Assembly (NCBI GenBank): GCA_025355835.1
Contig: JANXYW010000047.1
Span: 1-5,345, forward strand
Length of the DNA: 5,345 nucleotides
Origin: Chloroflexota bacterium
GTDB lineage: Bacteria; Chloroflexota; Dehalococcoidia; DSTF01; JACRBR01
Direction: 5' to 3'
Numbering within the stretch: position 1 is the stretch's first letter; each line of letters starts with the position of its first letter. Of the stretch, positions 4,949 through 5,345 are shown in pieces. A program made the position numbers and the translations under genes. The notes beneath the pieces are model-generated. The model had not been told where the DNA came from and made no database searches. It saw nothing but the letters and a program-made list of their open reading frames with translations.

Positions 4949-5345
4949 TCAAAACCGCGCGGGATCAAATTCCCGCGGCACGTCACCCCAATCGCCCGCA
5001 ACGATACCTCGCGCCACGAGTTGCCCCGTCAGCGGGCCCAGCAGGATGCCATTGCGATAGTGGCCCGTCGCCGCAATGACGTTCGTCCATCCCGGCAGCG
5101 GTCCGATCATCGGGAGATCATCGGGCGATCCCGGCCGCAGACCCGCCCAGTCGAAATGCACCGTCGCCGCCGCCAGTTGCGGCACCAGTCCGATCGCCAT
5201 CGACCGCATCGCGCGCACGCCGGCCTTCGTCGTGCGGCGGCGGAAGCCGACGTCCTCCACCGTCGCGCCGGCGAACACCAGCCCGTTCGCGCGCGGCACC
5301 AGGTAGCCGTCCGGACCCCAGACGATGTGCCGGATCGGCGTCGAC
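4949..5345 (-). CDS. thiO: Glycine oxidase ThiO-like FAD-dependent oxidase, C-terminal part (runs off right edge)
   Basis: The frame enters from base 5345 and ends at TGA 4949, giving 132 visible codons, the C-terminal third of a protein usually near 370 residues. It reads through TPIRHIVWGPDGYLVPRANG, then FAGATVEDVGF, WAGLRPGSPDDLPMIGPLPG, GHYRNGILLGPLTGQLVA and a terminal FDPARF. This order is typical of ThiO, the flavoenzyme that oxidises glycine to dehydroglycine for thiazole synthesis in thiamine biosynthesis. The Arg of GLRPG and the GHYRNGI segment are the family's FAD- and substrate-contact regions. The N-terminal GxGxxG nucleotide-binding motif is beyond the edge, so D-amino-acid oxidase relatives are not excluded. 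Other thiamine genes (thiS, thiG) may lie outside the window. It converges on the ABM gene across 142 bases. Confidence 0.85.
   Translation of the reverse strand, partial: STPIRHIVWGPDGYLVPRANGLVFAGATVEDVGFRRRTTKAGVRAMRSMAIGLVPQLAAATVHFDWAGLRPGSPDDLPMIGPLPGWTNVIAATGHYRNGILLGPLTGQLVARGIVAGDWGDVPREFDPARF

Noticed and set aside
4761..4952. A 63-codon minus-strand ORF across the convergent gap
   Set aside because: It reads through the CTCTGTG repeat units and the hairpin and then antisense into the ABM gene. Its Thr/Glu-rich start is only the repeat translated.

Overview
The window is a GC-rich, densely coded bacterial chromosome segment with six clear or edge-cut protein genes, one likely small membrane-protein gene and one broken paralogue. 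No rRNA, tRNA, CRISPR array or insertion sequence was seen. An alpha/beta-hydrolase-like domain fused to a class III nucleotide cyclase, short intergenic GC-rich palindromes beginning 'GTAGGGGCGG', and the style of the MiaB and ThiO proteins together suggest an environmental Chloroflexota-like or actinobacterial-like genome. That placement is an inference from gene style; nothing here fixes the taxonomy.

Left half (minus strand, read right to left): miaB (2750-1455) is followed after 2 bases by a 41-codon single-span membrane ORF (1452-1327). Three bases after that comes a Nudix-fold protein with a C-terminal NrtR-type winged helix (GTG start at 1322, stop at 639). These three look like one transcription unit. 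The Nudix box has lost two of its three usual metal-binding glutamates, which points to a ligand-sensing regulator more than an enzyme. A 7-bp GC hairpin (585-602) and a 14-bp tandem repeat (605-636) separate it from an unrecognised protein that starts at 543 and runs off the left edge.

Middle (2751-2943): a divergent intergenic region of about 190 bases holding a palindrome with two mutually exclusive stems.

Right half (plus strand): a 71-codon ORF (2944-3159) carries the first ~17 residues of a hydrolase-cyclase protein joined directly to the last ~58 residues of one (the two parts share a few residues at the seam). It is what remains of a tandem paralogue after a ~1.1-kb in-frame deletion. 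Its stop overlaps (ATGA) the start of the intact 450-residue hydrolase-cyclase gene (3156-4508). In that protein the hydrolase domain lacks its nucleophile and its histidine, and the cyclase domain keeps both metal aspartates but has Ile where the transition-state Asn normally sits. A small ABM-fold (antibiotic-biosynthesis-monooxygenase-like) gene follows after 10 bases (4519-4806).

The convergent gap 4807-4948 holds a 9-bp-stem hairpin and three imperfect 9-bp tandem units. The C-terminal third of a ThiO-type FAD-dependent glycine oxidase then enters from the right edge on the minus strand (stop at 4949). The most notable item is the coupled pair of a collapsed and an intact but catalytically altered hydrolase-cyclase. 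I see no evidence of a wholly new defence or mobile system.
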